A stretch of 7,982 bases of DNA. Source: OFTM291 sp041741375 (GTDB lineage Bacteria > Gemmatimonadota > Gemmatimonadetes > Gemmatimonadales > GWC2-71-9). A program made the translations under genes and the position numbers. Each line of letters starts with the position of its first letter. Position 1 is the first letter of the stretch. Where the stretch lies: positions 1-7,982 of the forward strand of contig JBGSKF010000138.1 in NCBI GenBank assembly GCA_041741375.1, given 5' to 3'. The notes under the pieces are model-generated. The model did not search any database and was not told the origin of the DNA. It saw only the letters and a program-made list of their open reading frames with translations. This document shows positions 1 to 6,306 of the stretch, piece by piece.

Positions 1-361
1 GACTGGCGTGGCCGGTCCTGACCACGGTGGCCCTGGCCGCCGCCGCATGGGGGTGGTTGCGACCGGGCAGGAATGCGGACACTCCCCATCCACCGACCCG
101 GCTCGCCGTCCCGATACCCAACTTCGGGGGCTCGGCCACGGCGCTGCAGCGCCAGATCGCGCTCACCCCGGATGGCGGCACGTTGATCCTCACCGCCCTG
201 GCGCCGGAAGGCGGGAACCGCACCATGGTGATGCCGCTCACCGACACCGCGGCGATCGCGATCGGCGGCGTGCCCGAATTCCTCGCCGACTACGTGATCT
301 CGCCGGACGGTCGTGAATTGATCGCGGGAGCGAACTCGGGCCGCGTCTATCGCGTCGCCGT

Positions 362-371
362 GGGGGGGGGG
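362..371 (+). repeat. Run of ten G in coding sequence
   Basis: Ten consecutive G lie inside the propeller reading frame, encoding part of VAVGGGNPRML. The frame is open through the run at this length. Gain or loss of one base would shift the frame, so the tract is a possible slippage site in a surface-sensor gene, and also a likely place for sequencing error. Confidence 0.6.
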
Positions 372-1093
372 AATCCCCGCATGCTCGCCGAGGACGTCAG
401 CACCGCCCAGAACGCCATCTGGCGGGCGGACGGCTCGGTCTGGTTCTCCTCGCGCATCGATCGCGAGGGCGGGATCATCCGGATGGCGACGGACGGCGCG
501 GTCACCCGCCCCTTCGGCGCCAGTCACGGCGACATTCTGTTGATGCAGGAGCTCCCCGACCGTCGGCGTTCGCTCGCGATTCGCGCCAGCTTGGGAACCG
601 CCTCGGGGCCCGTGATGCTCTTCGACCTCCAGAATGGCGAAACCACCACGTTGCTCGACGAGGAGATCACCCAGGTGCGCTACACCAGCGGGCACCTCGT
701 CCTGGCCCGCCCCAACGGTTCGCTGGAGGCGATCCCGTTCGATCCCGGCCGCGGCCGGATCACCGGTGCTGCCGTCCAGGTTGCCACCGGGGTGTCGATC
801 ACCGGCACGGGATCGGCGCAGTTCGCCGTGTCCGACGACGGCACCGTGGCCTACGTCCCGGAGGAGTCGCGCACTCTGATGCTCGTGGATCGTCAGGGCA
901 CATCCCGATTCGCAACACCGGAGCGGCGCAACTTCCACGCGCCGATGTTCTCGCCTGACGGCCGGTTTCTCAGCACCGACTTCAACACCCCCAACGGTCG
1001 CGACGTCTGGATCATCGACCTCGGCAACGGATTAATGCGGCGCGGCACCTTCGCCGGTGACGGCCACGATGCCACCTGGTCACCCGACGGACG

Positions 1094-1765
1094 GTGGCTG
1101 ACGTCCTGTCGGTGCGGTCGGGCAGCGCCCTCACCCTCCATCGCGCCCGACCGGGCCAGGCGGAATCGGCCGAGTCGCTGTTCACGGCGCCGACCCTGGG
1201 GTACACCGGGGTGTGGCTGCCCGACGGCAGCGGCCTGGTCACCGCGGCGACCGGACTGGCGCCGGAGTCCCTCAACGACATCGGCATCGTCCGCAATGGC
1301 GGTACGGGCCCGCTCGAACCGGTGGTCGCGACCCGATTCCGGGAGCAGTTCCCCGCGATCTCTCCCGACGGGCGCTGGCTGGCGTTCGCCTCGACCCAGT
1401 CGGGGCGCAACGAGATCTACCTGCGACCGCTCGACGGCGGCGGCGACCAGGTGCAGATCTCGCTGGCCGGGGGCGTCGAGCCGGTGTGGAGTCGCGACGG
1501 TCGCGAGCTTTTCTATCGCGCGGGCGAGGGGGTCGGCACCGACCTGGTGGCCGCCGCGATGGCGTTCACGCCGGGACCGATGATCACCCGTCGGACGGTG
1601 CTCTTCCCGGTGACCGGGTATGCCACCGCGACACCCCACAGCAACTACGACGTCTCGCCCGATGGCCGGATGTTCGCCTTTGTGGCGTTCAACCAGGCCT
1701 CGCGGGTGATGATCATCCAGAATCTGCCGGCGCTCGTCGCGCGCCTGCAGGGAGGGGGACAGTGA
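1094..1765 (+). CDS. Downstream half of the frameshifted propeller protein, as a separate open frame
   Basis: This 223-residue frame begins at a GTG codon and carries the last four or five propeller blades (LPDGSGL, ISPDGRWLAF, WSRDGREL, SPDGRMF), ending in IIQNLPALVARL. No convincing ribosome-binding site precedes the GTG, and the first few residues (up to about 1108) overlap the upstream frame without resembling propeller sequence. I read it as the second half of the gene starting before base 3, not as an independent gene. An automatic annotator would probably list it as its own CDS. Confidence 0.45.
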   Translation: MADVLSVRSGSALTLHRARPGQAESAESLFTAPTLGYTGVWLPDGSGLVTAATGLAPESLNDIGIVRNGGTGPLEPVVATRFREQFPAISPDGRWLAFASTQSGRNEIYLRPLDGGGDQVQISLAGGVEPVWSRDGRELFYRAGEGVGTDLVAAAMAFTPGPMITRRTVLFPVTGYATATPHSNYDVSPDGRMFAFVAFNQASRVMIIQNLPALVARLQGGGQ

Positions 1766-1811
1766 CTCATCACCAGTGGATCCCCGACTTCGCAGGATGA
1801 CGAGTGATGAG
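1766..1811. repeat. Inverted repeat between convergent genes; possible hairpin or bidirectional terminator
   Basis: CTCATCAC (1766-1773) is the exact reverse complement of GTGATGAG (1804-1811). Within the 30-nt loop, ATCC (1780-1783) can pair with GGAT (1795-1798). The element starts right after the propeller stop codon and lies 50 nt before the end of the convergent peptidase gene, a place where a shared terminator or a REP-like palindrome would be expected. There is no U-tract, so intrinsic termination is not demonstrated. Confidence 0.4.
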
Positions 1812-1813
1812 AG

Positions 1814-1919
1814 ACTCCCTCTGCTCCGTGTCCTACGTCCCATGTCCTAAGGTCCTATTCGCTACTCCCTGTTCCCTATTCCCTGCTCCCTCCTCTCTGC
1901 TCCCTCCTTTCCCACCCCC
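1814..1919. repeat. Degenerate heptanucleotide tandem repeats (GTCCTAN and NYTCCCT types)
   Basis: Reading in steps of seven, 1830-1850 gives GTCCTAC, GTCCCAT, GTCCTAA. Positions 1864-1912 give ACTCCCT, GTTCCCT, ATTCCCT, GCTCCCT, CCTCTCT, GCTCCCT, CCTTTCC. The units differ but hold the 7-bp period, so this is a degenerate short tandem repeat and not simple pyrimidine bias. The array covers the last codons and the stop of the minus-strand peptidase gene. Heptanucleotide short tandem repeats are well known from cyanobacteria; their presence here is my observation from the sequence. Confidence 0.7.
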
Positions 1920-4045
1920 AGCTTCCGGGCAAAGAAGTCTGCCGCCGCCTTTCCCACCCGCACCCAATTGCTGTGGCGCAGGAAATGATGGGTGTCATCC
2001 ACCACGACGAGAGTCTCGTGGGGGATGCCGCGCCGCTCGAGCCGGCGCACCAGGTCGGTACTCTGGCTGAACCGCACATTGCGATCATCATCGGCGTGGA
2101 TGACGAGCACCGGCGAGGTCCAGCTGTCCAGGTACGCCACGGGGGAGGATTCCCAGGCCACGTCAAGCGCCCGCTCGGCGTCCGGGGCGCGCTCGTAGTT
2201 GTCGGGCCTGAGGGCGGAACCGCGGCCCCCGGTCCGTTCGTGGACACCGTGGATGTCCACACCGGCCGCAAAGAGGCGCGAGTCCCGGCCCAGCGCCATC
2301 GCGGTGAGGTAGCCCCCGTAGGAGCCGCCGTATACGCCGATTCGCGCCGGGTCGATGTCGGGCTGCCGCGCCAGCCATTCGCCGGCGGCACGGATGTCGA
2401 GGTATTCGGAGGCCCCGTTGGGGCCGGCCTGGAGTGCCTGGTGGAACTCGTGGCCGTAGCCGATGCCCAGCCTGTAGTTCACCGAGAGCACCACGAATCC
2501 CCGGCTGGCCAGGTACTGGTTCGTGGCATAGGCATTGGCGTAGTAATCGGAGTAGTGCCAGCCCAGCAGCATCTGGCGGGGCGGACCACCATGGATGTAG
2601 ACGATCGCCGGCCTGCGCACCGGGCCACCCGCCGGGGGGTCGAAGCGCTGCGCGTGAACCGTGGTTCCATCGGAAGACTGGAAGACCACCTGTCGCGGGG
2701 TCACCAGGGCGCCGGAGGGGAAAGCAGCGGGGATGCGGTCGGCGGCGAGCAGACGGGGCGCGCCTTCCGCCCCCGCGAAGGGCATGACCGCCGGGAGAGG
2801 CGGGCGTTGCGCCGTGGCGCTGATCAGGGCCAGGGTGGCGCCGTCACCCGTCACCACCGGCATCCACTCCAGGCCGACACCCGGCGTCATGACCTGGGGG
2901 GCGGCGCGATCCACCGGCACCTTCACCACGTGCCGGCGATCGATGTCGAGCGGGTCGTCACCCGTATTCGCGGAGAAGACGAGGTGGCGGCCGTCGGGTG
3001 TGAGCACGATGTGCTCCGCCATGTAATTCCCCGGGGTCAGAAGCAGTGGCACCCCGCCCTCCTCCGGAATCGAATAGAGGTGAGGCCAACCGTCATGGTA
3101 GGAGAGGAAGGCGATTCGTCCCCCCGCCGCCCAGTGGAGGTTGGTGCCGCCGTGGGTTGTCGGCACCGACCCCGCAAGCGTTTCGGGTGCCTTCCAGAGT
3201 TGGCGGGCCTCACCGGAGACAACGTCCACCGTCCAGACCGCCCACGGATTGTGGCGGCGGACCAGAATGGAGTCGGGTGGCCCGCCCGCTCCCGGTCGGC
3301 GGACAAACGCCAGTCGGGTCCCATCCGGTGACCAGCGTGGGGAACCGTCGCGGTTGAAGGTCGGCGCCAGCCAGGCGATCGGGGTGAGCGAGTCCGTGTA
3401 GACACCCAGGAAGGCGTGGTCGCCGCGGCTGGAGACGAACGCGATCCGCGAACCATCCGGCGACCAGCGGGGGTCGCCCTGGCTGCCGCGCCCGCTGAAG
3501 AGCTGGCGCGCCGGATGGGACCCGTCGATCGGCGCCACCCAGATCTGCCCCCCGCGCACGAACGCCACGCGGTCGCCGCGCGGCGAGATGACGGGGTTGG
3601 TCCCTTCGCCCAGCACCCGGGGCTCCCCACCCTCGAAGGGGAGGCTCCAGATCTGGACCCGCGGCGGAACCGGATCGGAGGTCGGGTTGACCGGGACGTC
3701 GCGGTCCCAGTTGGAGCCGAAGTCACCCCCGCGACTGTAGACCACCCAGTGTCCATCCGGCGAGAGGGAGGCGCCCGAAAGTTCCTGGCCGTCGTCGCGA
3801 CGGTAGTTGGTCAGCATCCGGGGAGTGAACTCCGGTCCATCGGCGGCGTAGAGGTTGCGCTGGCCCTGCTCGTTCATGCCCCAGACGATTCGGGAGCCGG
3901 TGGCGGCAGCTCTGAGTTCGTGGGGAAACGGGTACGACTTGACCTGTTCGAAGGTGAAGCCGGGAGGCTGGGCCGCGAGGGGTTGGAAAAAAGAGGTGGC
4001 CAGGAACAAGAAGAAGAGGTCGGCCGGGAGGCGGCGCGGTGGCAT
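1862..4045 (-). CDS. Secreted S9 family (prolyl oligopeptidase-type) serine peptidase
   Basis: The 727-residue protein has the S9 layout: a signal peptide, an N-terminal beta-propeller and a C-terminal alpha/beta-hydrolase domain that cleaves peptides, often after proline. The start at 4045 is chosen because it gives a clear signal peptide (MPPRRLPADLFFLFLATSFF, probable cleavage after LAA near residue 25) and has an AGGAG six bases upstream. The open frame extends to 4144 but through non-coding promoter sequence. Propeller blades show WSPDGSRIAF (about 194), WSPDGTRLAF (about 238) and TPDGRHLVF (about 349). The catalytic domain shows YIHGGPP (about 483, oxyanion region), the nucleophile in GGSYGGY (Ser575), the probable Asp654 in HADDDRNV and His686 in DDTHHF, so the triad is complete. 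The last 17 residues (from VGKEGAERREQ) are encoded by heptanucleotide repeats and are not part of the fold. It is convergent with the propeller gene and probably exported to the periplasm or outside. DPP4-like and acylaminoacyl-peptidase-like substrate ranges cannot be told apart here. Confidence 0.93.
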   Translation of the reverse strand: MPPRRLPADLFFLFLATSFFQPLAAQPPGFTFEQVKSYPFPHELRAAATGSRIVWGMNEQGQRNLYAADGPEFTPRMLTNYRRDDGQELSGASLSPDGHWVVYSRGGDFGSNWDRDVPVNPTSDPVPPRVQIWSLPFEGGEPRVLGEGTNPVISPRGDRVAFVRGGQIWVAPIDGSHPARQLFSGRGSQGDPRWSPDGSRIAFVSSRGDHAFLGVYTDSLTPIAWLAPTFNRDGSPRWSPDGTRLAFVRRPGAGGPPDSILVRRHNPWAVWTVDVVSGEARQLWKAPETLAGSVPTTHGGTNLHWAAGGRIAFLSYHDGWPHLYSIPEEGGVPLLLTPGNYMAEHIVLTPDGRHLVFSANTGDDPLDIDRRHVVKVPVDRAAPQVMTPGVGLEWMPVVTGDGATLALISATAQRPPLPAVMPFAGAEGAPRLLAADRIPAAFPSGALVTPRQVVFQSSDGTTVHAQRFDPPAGGPVRRPAIVYIHGGPPRQMLLGWHYSDYYANAYATNQYLASRGFVVLSVNYRLGIGYGHEFHQALQAGPNGASEYLDIRAAGEWLARQPDIDPARIGVYGGSYGGYLTAMALGRDSRLFAAGVDIHGVHERTGGRGSALRPDNYERAPDAERALDVAWESSPVAYLDSWTSPVLVIHADDDRNVRFSQSTDLVRRLERRGIPHETLVVVDDTHHFLRHSNWVRVGKAAADFFARKLGVGKEGAERREQGIGNRE

Positions 4046-4051
4046 CGATGG

Positions 4052-4056
4052 CTCCT
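4052..4056 (-). promoter_or_regulatory. Ribosome-binding site (AGGAG) of the S9 peptidase
   Basis: On the minus strand AGGAG is followed by six bases (CCATCG) and ATG at 4045. This decides for the internal start with the signal peptide over the longer open frame beginning at 4144. Confidence 0.75.
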
Positions 4057-4123
4057 GAGTGAGACCCGCTGAAGGTGGGGCGGCCGGTCGTTCCCGGCAA
4101 GAAGTGGCAGATGGACCGATATC

Positions 4124-4161
4124 TTGACCATGATCAATGACCATGATATATTAACATCATG
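4124..4161 (+). promoter_or_regulatory. Promoter and probable operator of the Phd/PIN remnant
   Basis: TTGACC (4124-4129), a 17-bp spacer and TATATT (4147-4152) make a near-ideal housekeeping-sigma promoter. Six bases separate the -10 hexamer from the ATG at 4159, so the transcript would be leaderless. A direct repeat TGACCATGAT occurs at 4125-4134 and 4138-4147 (13-bp period), and CATGAT (4142-4147) is inverted as ATCATG (4156-4161), overlapping the -10 and the start codon. Such repeats at a toxin-antitoxin promoter suit autoregulation by the antitoxin, which is inferred. Confidence 0.7.
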
Positions 4162-4304
4162 ACCGAGCCGATGGAATCCATGTCTATCTCGGAATTCAAG
4201 GCCACCGCCTCGCCGTCATCGAACGCGTCCGGCGGAACGGTCGACCTCTCCTGATCACCAGGCGAGGCAAGCCCATCGCCGAAATCGTCACGTCGCGATC
4301 ATGA
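4159..4304 (+). pseudogene. Phd/YefM-type antitoxin, inactivated by a one-base deletion
   Basis: From ATG 4159 the frame reads MTEPMESMSISEFKATA and then leaves the family sequence, stopping at TGA 4252-4254. From 4209 another frame continues the antitoxin: LAVIERVRRNGRPLLITRRG, then KPIAEIVTSRS, stopping at 4302-4304. Joined, this is a normal Phd/YefM DNA-binding domain (ISEFKAT-LA at the N-terminus, PLLITRRGKPIAEIV at its end). The family usually has Cys after KAT; here GCC ACC GC CTC suggests TGC lost its T near 4207. The intact family neutralises PIN-domain RNase toxins and represses its own operon. The end overlaps the toxin remnant by ATGA, the original operon layout. As it stands only a 31-residue peptide would be made. 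Confidence 0.8.
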
Positions 4305-4444
4305 GTCGGCAGATTGATCTGGCTCACCCGGATCCTGCCGATCGCTTTCTCGCGGCGACCGCCATCGTCTTTCACCTGACGCTCGTCACCGCCGACGAAC
4401 CACTCCTCGACTCGCCGGACCTCCCGGTGCTCGCCAACCGCTGA
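4301..4444 (+). pseudogene. VapC-like PIN-domain RNase toxin, C-terminal remnant
   Basis: This 47-residue frame starts with ATG inside the antitoxin stop (ATGA) and ends at TGA 4442-4444. It contains the C-terminal part of a PIN domain: HPDPADRFLAATAIV (residues 9-23), LTLVTADEPLL (26-36) and the terminal PVLANR. PIN toxins are usually about 125-140 residues with an N-terminal catalytic Asp in a 'DTHALLW'-like motif; that region is absent. The retained Asp residues (Asp14 and Asp32) correspond to the C-terminal part of the metal site. Start and end are both in place, so the simplest explanation is an internal deletion of roughly 80 codons. It should not be an active RNase. Confidence 0.78.
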
Positions 4445-4485
4445 CCGCCACGCCCCTGATTCGCTCCCCTCCTGACACTATCATT

Positions 4486-4495
4486 CCCCCCCCCC
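4486..4495 (+). repeat. Run of ten C
   Basis: Ten consecutive C lie in the intergenic region just downstream of TATCAT. This is the second 10-base homopolymer in the window, the other being G10 at 362-371. It is not in a gene. Confidence 0.7.
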
Positions 4496-4506
4496 AGGTA
4501 CCTCCT

Positions 4507-4534
4507 TCAAACTCAAACTTCGAACTTCAAACTT
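4507..4534 (+). repeat. Heptanucleotide tandem repeat, CAAACTT/CGAACTT type
   Basis: After a 6-base unit (CAAACT, 4508-4513) come CAAACTT (4514-4520), CGAACTT (4521-4527) and CAAACTT (4528-4534). The sequence is unrelated to the arrays at 1830-1912 and 7496-7523 but has the same 7-bp period. Confidence 0.7.
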
Positions 4535-4590
4535 CCTCATGGCGGCGTCTGGCCGTTCTCCCCCCGGTCAGGCCAACTTGTGACAGTCCC

Positions 4591-4625
4591 TTGACACTCT
4601 TGCGCCCCGCTCATCCTGGAATCCC
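4591..4625 (+). promoter_or_regulatory. Putative promoter/leader of the kinase pseudogene
   Basis: TTGACA (4591-4596) resembles a -35 box. TCATCC (4611-4616) lies nine bases before the GTG start at 4626. The same TCATCC-N9-start layout precedes the second kinase remnant (6309-6324), with TCCC directly before the start codon in both. The spacing between TTGACA and any good -10 is not canonical, so the promoter is weakly supported. Confidence 0.35.
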
Positions 4626-5151
4626 GTGAACCCACTGGAACGCCTGAGCACCGCACTCTCCAATCGCTACTCGAGCGCGAACTCGGCCAGGGCGGCATGG
4701 CCACCGTGTACCTGGCGGAAGACGACCGCAAGGTCGCCATCAAGGTCCTCAAGCCCGACCTGGCTGCTCGTGCTCGGCGCCGAGCGCTTCGTGCAGGAAA
4801 TCACCACCACGGCCGCGCTGCAGCACCCGCACATCCTGCCGCTGTTTGATTCGGGCGTCTTGCCCGACGAGCACGAGCAGCCCACGGGCTGCCCCGACCA
4901 CGTCCTGCCGTTCATCGACGGCGAGACCCTCCGCGGCAAGCTTGATCGCGAAACGCAGCTGGGTGTCCGCAGCGGATGGTGTGCTTGCCTTGGGCGCCGC
5001 ACTCGCCGCCATGACCCTTGTGGCGGGATCGGCCATGACGCGGCCTGCTCCGCCAGCGGTGGTGACGACCGCCACACCCTCCTTGGCGCTTCGAACTCCG
5101 CTCGATGTTCCGCTCAACGAGGTCGGCAATCCGATTTCCATCTCCCCGGAA
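4626..5151 (+). pseudogene. Hanks-type Ser/Thr kinase pseudogene: N-lobe fused to the membrane segment, catalytic lobe missing
   Basis: From GTG 4626 the frame reads MNPLERLSTALSNRYS, the usual kinase N-terminus. Near 4671 a net 4-base loss moves the kinase to another frame, which carries the glycine loop (ELGQGGMATVYLAEDDRK) and the ATP-binding lysine in VAIKVLKPDL. Near 4769 one extra base restores the first frame: VLGAERFVQEITTTAALQHP and HILPLFDSG, then FIDGETLRGKLDRE up to about 4968. The frame then changes again to ADGVLALGAALAAMTLVAGS, a membrane segment, and a proline/threonine linker ending NEVGNPISISPE, where similarity to a PD40 propeller start stops at about 5151. The HRD catalytic loop, DFG motif and C-lobe are absent, so it cannot be an active kinase. 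It looks like the wreck of a receptor kinase with an internal deletion and its propeller cut away at the left edge of the NTase module. Confidence 0.8.
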
Positions 5152-5167
5152 TCTTGCCTGCCAAGAT
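5151..5167 (+). repeat. Short inverted repeat upstream of NTase module 1
   Basis: ATCTTG (5151-5156) and CAAGAT (5162-5167) are exact reverse complements around a 5-nt loop. The element sits exactly where kinase similarity ends and AT-rich sequence begins, so it may be a second operator site or mark the module boundary. Confidence 0.35.
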
Positions 5168-5177
5168 ATTGTAGTAC

Positions 5178-5212
5178 TTGTGATTAAATCATAAGCAGGT
5201 TATGATAGTTGC
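5178..5212 (+). promoter_or_regulatory. Promoter and operator of NTase toxin-antitoxin module 1
   Basis: TTGTGA (5178-5183), a 17-bp spacer and TATGAT (5201-5206) form a good promoter in an AT-rich island. The ATG of the first gene is six bases after the -10 box, so transcription would start at or next to the start codon (leaderless mRNA). A 7-bp inverted repeat, ATCATAA (5188-5194) and TTATGAT (5200-5206), spaced by 5 bases, overlaps the -10 box. A repressor bound there would block transcription, as expected for toxin-antitoxin autoregulation. Binding is inferred. Confidence 0.7.
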
Positions 5213-5476
5213 ATGACCTCGATCTCCCGGTATCTCGCCCTGATCGGTGCCCGCGGCGGACGCAAGAGCCGACGTACCCTCGATCCCGACACCGCCCGCG
5301 CCATGGTGCGGGTGCGCGAGGCCCGGCGTGCATTCCAGCGGTTCCGGACCACCTGTTTCTGGTCCTACCGGCCCGACCTGGTAATCGAGGCGAAGGACGT
5401 CCCGTGGGTGGCGGAACAGCTCATGAAGCAGGGCAATCGCGAGGCATGGCAGGTAGGGGTTCGCCTATGCCGTTGA
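5213..5476 (+). CDS. Small basic protein upstream of NTase, putative antitoxin
   Basis: This 87-residue protein starts at ATG 5213, fixed by the promoter six bases upstream. The N-terminal half is rich in Arg and Lys and probably helical (RGGRKSRRTLDPDTARAMVR, ARRAFQRF). The C-terminal half carries a motif, FWSYRPDLVIEAKDVPWVAE, followed by QGNREAWQVGVRLC, which resembles small proteins I associate with genes next to AbiEii-like nucleotidyltransferases; I cannot name a family. It overlaps the NTase gene by 10 bp (5467-5476), so the two are co-translated. By position and size it should be the antitoxin, and a basic N-terminus would suit binding to the inverted repeat at the promoter. No membrane segment or signal peptide is visible. 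Confidence 0.75.
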   Translation: MTSISRYLALIGARGGRKSRRTLDPDTARAMVRVREARRAFQRFRTTCFWSYRPDLVIEAKDVPWVAEQLMKQGNREAWQVGVRLCR

Positions 5477-6288
5477 CCGATTTCCAGCGCGAGCTCCTGG
5501 CCGAACTGGCAGCAGAACCGACCGATGAGCGGTACCTCGCGGGAGGCGCCGCGCTCCATTTCGAGCCGAACTCCGCCCGCTACAGCGACGACCTCGACTT
5601 CTTCCACGACTCCGAGGCTCGGGTTGCGTCGGCGTTTGCGGCCGATCGGGCTCGACTGGAGCGGGCCCGGTGCACGGTCGAGCTCGAACTGGCGCTGCCG
5701 GGTTTCGTGAGGGCGGTGGTCCGTCGGGGCGACGGCGCCACACGTGTGGACTGGGCCCGCGATTCGGCATGGCGCTTCATGCCGCTGGTGCGCGACCCGC
5801 TCGGCGGGCTCCTGCTGCACCCCGTTGACCTGGCGATCAACAAGGTGCTGGCGTTGGCCGGCCGCGACGAGCCACGCGACTTCGTGGACATCCTCCATGT
5901 CCATCAGCTGATCCTGCCGCTCGGGGCGTTGTGTTGGGCGGCGCCAGGCAAGGATCCGGGCTTGTCCCCTTTGTCGTTGCTGGAACTGCTCAAGCGCCGG
6001 GGACGCTATCATCCGGAGGATTTCGATCGGCTGCGGCTGGTGGCGCCGTTTGACCTCAAGGCCGCCAGGGTGACGTGGCAGGCCGCGCTGACCGATGCCG
6101 AGGCGTTCGTGAGCAGTCGGCCGGCCGAGGAGGTGGGGTGTCTCTACTATTCCCCGGCGAACGGGCGCTTCGGCCAACCACCGGCTGGCCAGCTGCCGAG
6201 CGATTCCGGCATGGTGGCCCACTTTGGCCGACCGGGGGGAGTGCTGCCCCGAATGACCGACACCCCTGTCGAGCCACACAAGACGTAG
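5467..6288 (+). CDS. Nucleotidyltransferase, AbiEii/AbiGii toxin-like
   Basis: The start at ATG 5467 is preceded by a GGGG stretch seven bases upstream and overlaps the small upstream gene. The 273-residue product shows the polymerase-beta-type NTase signature: GG at 26-27 (YLAGGAALHF), then SDDLDFF at 40-46 with Asp42 and Asp44 as metal ligands and a probable third acid, Asp95, in TRVDWARD. A second conserved block of the AbiEii family follows: HPVDLAINKVLALAGRDEP with Lys126, and RDFVDIL with Asp138 and Asp141. Family members act as toxins by transferring nucleotides to tRNA or other targets and cause growth arrest or phage abortive infection. The C-terminus (EEVGCLYYSPANGRF, HFGRPGGVLPR) is longer than the minimal fold. 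All visible catalytic residues are present, so it is probably active. The target is unknown. Confidence 0.88.
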   Translation: MPLTDFQRELLAELAAEPTDERYLAGGAALHFEPNSARYSDDLDFFHDSEARVASAFAADRARLERARCTVELELALPGFVRAVVRRGDGATRVDWARDSAWRFMPLVRDPLGGLLLHPVDLAINKVLALAGRDEPRDFVDILHVHQLILPLGALCWAAPGKDPGLSPLSLLELLKRRGRYHPEDFDRLRLVAPFDLKAARVTWQAALTDAEAFVSSRPAEEVGCLYYSPANGRFGQPPAGQLPSDSGMVAHFGRPGGVLPRMTDTPVEPHKT

Positions 6289-6306
6289 GGCGCTGACGCC
6301 GTCGTC

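Larger units (their letters stand above)
3..1765 (+). pseudogene. C-terminal membrane anchor and PD40/TolB-like beta-propeller of a receptor protein (probably a Ser/Thr kinase); 5' partial and frameshifted
   Basis: The reading frame is open from base 3 and has no start in the window, so the gene begins upstream. Its first visible residues form a hydrophobic segment (about residues 1-19, LAWPVLTTVALAAAAWGWL), followed by a proline-rich linker and then repeated propeller blades marked by SPDG-type motifs: TPDGGTL, SPDGREL, SDDGTVA, SPDGRFL, WSPDGRWL, ISPDGRWLAF, WSRDGREL, SPDGRMF. In this kind of genome, such a membrane segment plus PD40 propeller usually forms the extracytoplasmic sensor half of a Hanks-type kinase; the kinase domain itself is not visible, so that identity is inferred. 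At about 1107 the coding signal moves from the frame of base 3 to the frame of base 1094. The text reads ACG TCC TG TCG GTG, which looks like the loss of one base, after which propeller sequence resumes (SVRSGSALTLHR). It ends at TGA 1763-1765. The gene is either recently broken or carries a sequencing error. Confidence 0.75.
4445..4625 (+). other. Intergenic stretch with a C10 tract, heptanucleotide repeats and a kinase-type leader
   Basis: No gene is seen in these 181 bases. They contain TATCAT (4479-4484) next to a C10 run, a heptanucleotide repeat (4507-4534), TTGACA (4591-4596) and TCATCC (4611-4616) before the kinase pseudogene. The mixture of low-complexity tracts suggests a rearranged junction between the Phd/PIN remnant and the kinase remnant. 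Confidence 0.5.

Noticed and set aside
1104..1583. Continuation of the propeller frame to 1583
   Set aside because: After the frameshift this frame encodes Arg/Ser/Pro-rich sequence without propeller motifs, while the other frame keeps them to 1765.
893..1843. Minus-strand open frame of 316 codons opposite the propeller gene
   Set aside because: No recognisable motif; the plus strand shows clear SPDG-type blades through the same region. Antisense shadow.
1973..3331. Plus-strand open frame of 452 codons
   Set aside because: It lies antisense to the S9 peptidase, whose triad, signal peptide and propeller motifs are unambiguous. Its composition (rich in Val, Gly, Arg and His) is that of an antisense shadow in GC-rich DNA.
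4046..4144. N-terminal extension of the S9 peptidase to an ATG at 4144
   Set aside because: The 33 extra residues would be encoded through the Phd/PIN promoter, and would bury the signal peptide; AGGAG sits properly before the ATG at 4045.
4626..5187. Kinase fragment as a programmed-frameshift gene
   Set aside because: Three frame changes and the missing catalytic lobe indicate decay; no slippery sequence was seen.
5209..5466. Upstream extension of the first NTase frame to 5209
   Set aside because: The extra 86 residues are the shifted-frame reading of the 87-residue gene at 5213, which has its own promoter. NTase sequence begins at MPLTDFQREL (5467).
6289..6300. GGCG-CTGA-CGCC as a terminator after the first NTase
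   Set aside because: Only a 4-bp stem with no T-tract; too short to support termination.
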